The position numbers and the translations under genes are program-made. A DNA stretch of 5,887 bases from the NCBI GenBank assembly GCA_018396395.1, contig JAGTQN010000094.1:418-6304 (forward strand), read 5' to 3'. Shown in pieces: positions 4,679 through 5,887 of the stretch. Below the pieces are notes generated by a model. The model made no database searches. It was not told the DNA's origin and saw only the letters and a program-made list of their open reading frames with translations. Numbering within the stretch: position 1 is the stretch's first letter; the number at the start of each line of letters is the position of its first letter. This stretch comes from Candidatus Bathyarchaeota archaeon. GTDB lineage: Archaea > Thermoproteota > CALKCG01 > B24 > JAGTQN01.

Positions 4679-5887
4679 ATGATAATTAGAAATTTACTAA
4701 TTTTAATCCTTATTTCACCTTTTGCAATTTATACGATCTCAGAAATAAAAGGGACTTTCGATTATACTCAAGTAATCGAACAATTGGATATGAACGCTAT
4801 TAAGAGTCATATAATATATTTGAGTACAATACCATCTAAACAGGAACCTTCACGCTTTACAGGATACCCAGGAAATAAAATGGCTGCTGAATATATATAT
4901 AACTACTTACTAGAAAAAGATCTCAAAGTTCAATTTGAAAACTTCACAGTTACTGTACCAATAGACTATGGAGCTAACATTACAATATTGGATTCAAAGC
5001 TCGGCTCAAAGGTAATAAAGGCATATCCAATGCTACCTAATATCGTTAATCCTTGTCCTTATGTAAGTCCATCAAGTGGAGATAGACTAATCTATGCAGG
5101 ATATGCAGACTTGAAAGAATTCGATGGAAAAGAGATTAACGGAAGTATTGCTTTAGTGGAGTTTAACTCCCGTTGGCTTTGGAAGAACTTGGTTGCATTC
5201 GGCGCAAAAGCCATCATTTTCATCGAGCCGGAAGATACAATGCGTGTCCAAGCTGAACAAAAGACATTCTCTATTCCCATAAACGTGCCAAGACTCTATG
5301 TATCTCGAGAGGATGGTGTTTGGCTGAGAGAAATGTGCAACCAACAGGGATCCCTGAGAATTTATCTAAAAACACAGATGACCTGGGAAAATCGAGTTGT
5401 CTCCAATATTGTCGGCTTTATTCCTGGAACTAATCCATCTCTAGATAAGGAAATTATCGTTTTGGCCGCTCACTATGACTCATACTCGATTGTACCTAGT
5501 ATCTCCCCTGGCGCTACTGATGCATTGAATATTGCTGTCCTATTGGAGTTGGCTAGGTACTTCAGTCAAAATAGACCTCCACGTCCAGCTATATTCCTAG
5601 CGACCAATGGATATTGGCAAGGATTGATGGGAGGTCGAAACTTCATTGATAATCATTTTAATGAGTTAGGCTTCAAGATAAAGCTCTTCTTCAACCTTGA
5701 TCTCTGCACGGATTCCGATGCCCTTGCAGTCATTCCCAAAGGATCATTATTTGCCTATAGACTACAGCCTATAGAAACACGATTCGCTTGGATACGGGAC
5801 AGAATCTTTAACAACTATATTCCAACGGCTCAAAGGAATCTTCAAAAATTTTATAATGTCCTTGATGGCATATACCCCATTACACCT
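4679..5887 (+). CDS. Exported PA-domain / M28-peptidase-like protein, catalytic glutamates missing (partial, 3' end outside window)
   Basis: 403 residues, open to the window edge. ATG 4679 directly precedes a hydrophobic segment (MIIRNLLILILISPFAIYTI), a signal peptide or membrane anchor. GTG 4661 is an alternative start adding six residues, and in-frame TGA at 4652-4654 sets the limit. Residues about 130-225 resemble a protease-associated (PA) domain (LIYAGYADLKEFDGKEINGSIA…). From about 240 the fold is M28 zinc peptidase-like: IVGFIPGT, AAHYDS (His265, Asp267), PGATDALN (Asp281, the metal-bridging position), LLELARYF, NLDLCTD (Asp341). The segment that is normally GEEQGL reads GYWQGL (311-316), so the general-base Glu and a metal-ligand Glu are Tyr312-Trp313. 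The protein is therefore probably not an active peptidase; it may be a binding or scaffold protein on the cell surface, as for transferrin receptor and nicastrin, which also carry inactive M28 folds. The gene is AT-richer than its neighbours. Confidence 0.82.
   Translation, partial: MIIRNLLILILISPFAIYTISEIKGTFDYTQVIEQLDMNAIKSHIIYLSTIPSKQEPSRFTGYPGNKMAAEYIYNYLLEKDLKVQFENFTVTVPIDYGANITILDSKLGSKVIKAYPMLPNIVNPCPYVSPSSGDRLIYAGYADLKEFDGKEINGSIALVEFNSRWLWKNLVAFGAKAIIFIEPEDTMRVQAEQKTFSIPINVPRLYVSREDGVWLREMCNQQGSLRIYLKTQMTWENRVVSNIVGFIPGTNPSLDKEIIVLAAHYDSYSIVPSISPGATDALNIAVLLELARYFSQNRPPRPAIFLATNGYWQGLMGGRNFIDNHFNELGFKIKLFFNLDLCTDSDALAVIPKGSLFAYRLQPIETRFAWIRDRIFNNYIPTAQRNLQKFYNVLDGIYPITP

Overview
The window looks archaeal. 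TATA-like boxes with A-rich flanks precede several genes at the archaeal distance. Leaders are short and mostly lack a Shine-Dalgarno site. T-rich tracts follow genes, and the ThiI protein is the rhodanese-less, CxxC-containing form known from archaea. A TACK-type lineage such as Bathyarchaeia is my guess from the overall protein style; it is not shown by any marker here.

Layout: (1) 1-87, the C-terminal end of an unidentified gene, overlapping the start of (2) an intact HpcH/HpaI-family class II pyruvate aldolase (77-838, TTG start with a strong SD). (3) A convergent MFS transporter (930-2171, minus) with an odd charged His/Tyr/Lys/Glu linker in the middle. (4) A compact divergent promoter region (2172-2275). 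(5) A short-chain dehydrogenase/reductase broken by at least five frameshifts (about 2276-3119), although its cofactor motif and catalytic Ser/Tyr/Lys are still readable across the three forward frames. (6) An intact thiI (3140-4369) for tRNA 4-thiouridine synthesis. (7) About 290 bases with no convincing gene but two inverted repeats. (8) A strong TATA box, then an AT-richer gene for an exported PA-domain/M28-like protein that runs off the right edge (4679-5887+). Its M28 Glu-Glu pair is replaced by Tyr-Trp.

The aldolase, the transporter and the dead dehydrogenase would suit a carbohydrate or sugar-acid catabolic neighbourhood in which a dehydrogenase feeds a 2-keto-3-deoxy acid to the aldolase; that link is inference. 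thiI is housekeeping and appears to have its own promoter. The M28-like gene is compositionally distinct and probably an independent unit. I found no CRISPR, mobile element, rRNA or tRNA. The two points most worth a second look are the multiply frameshifted SDR and the apparently catalytically dead M28-like exported protein.
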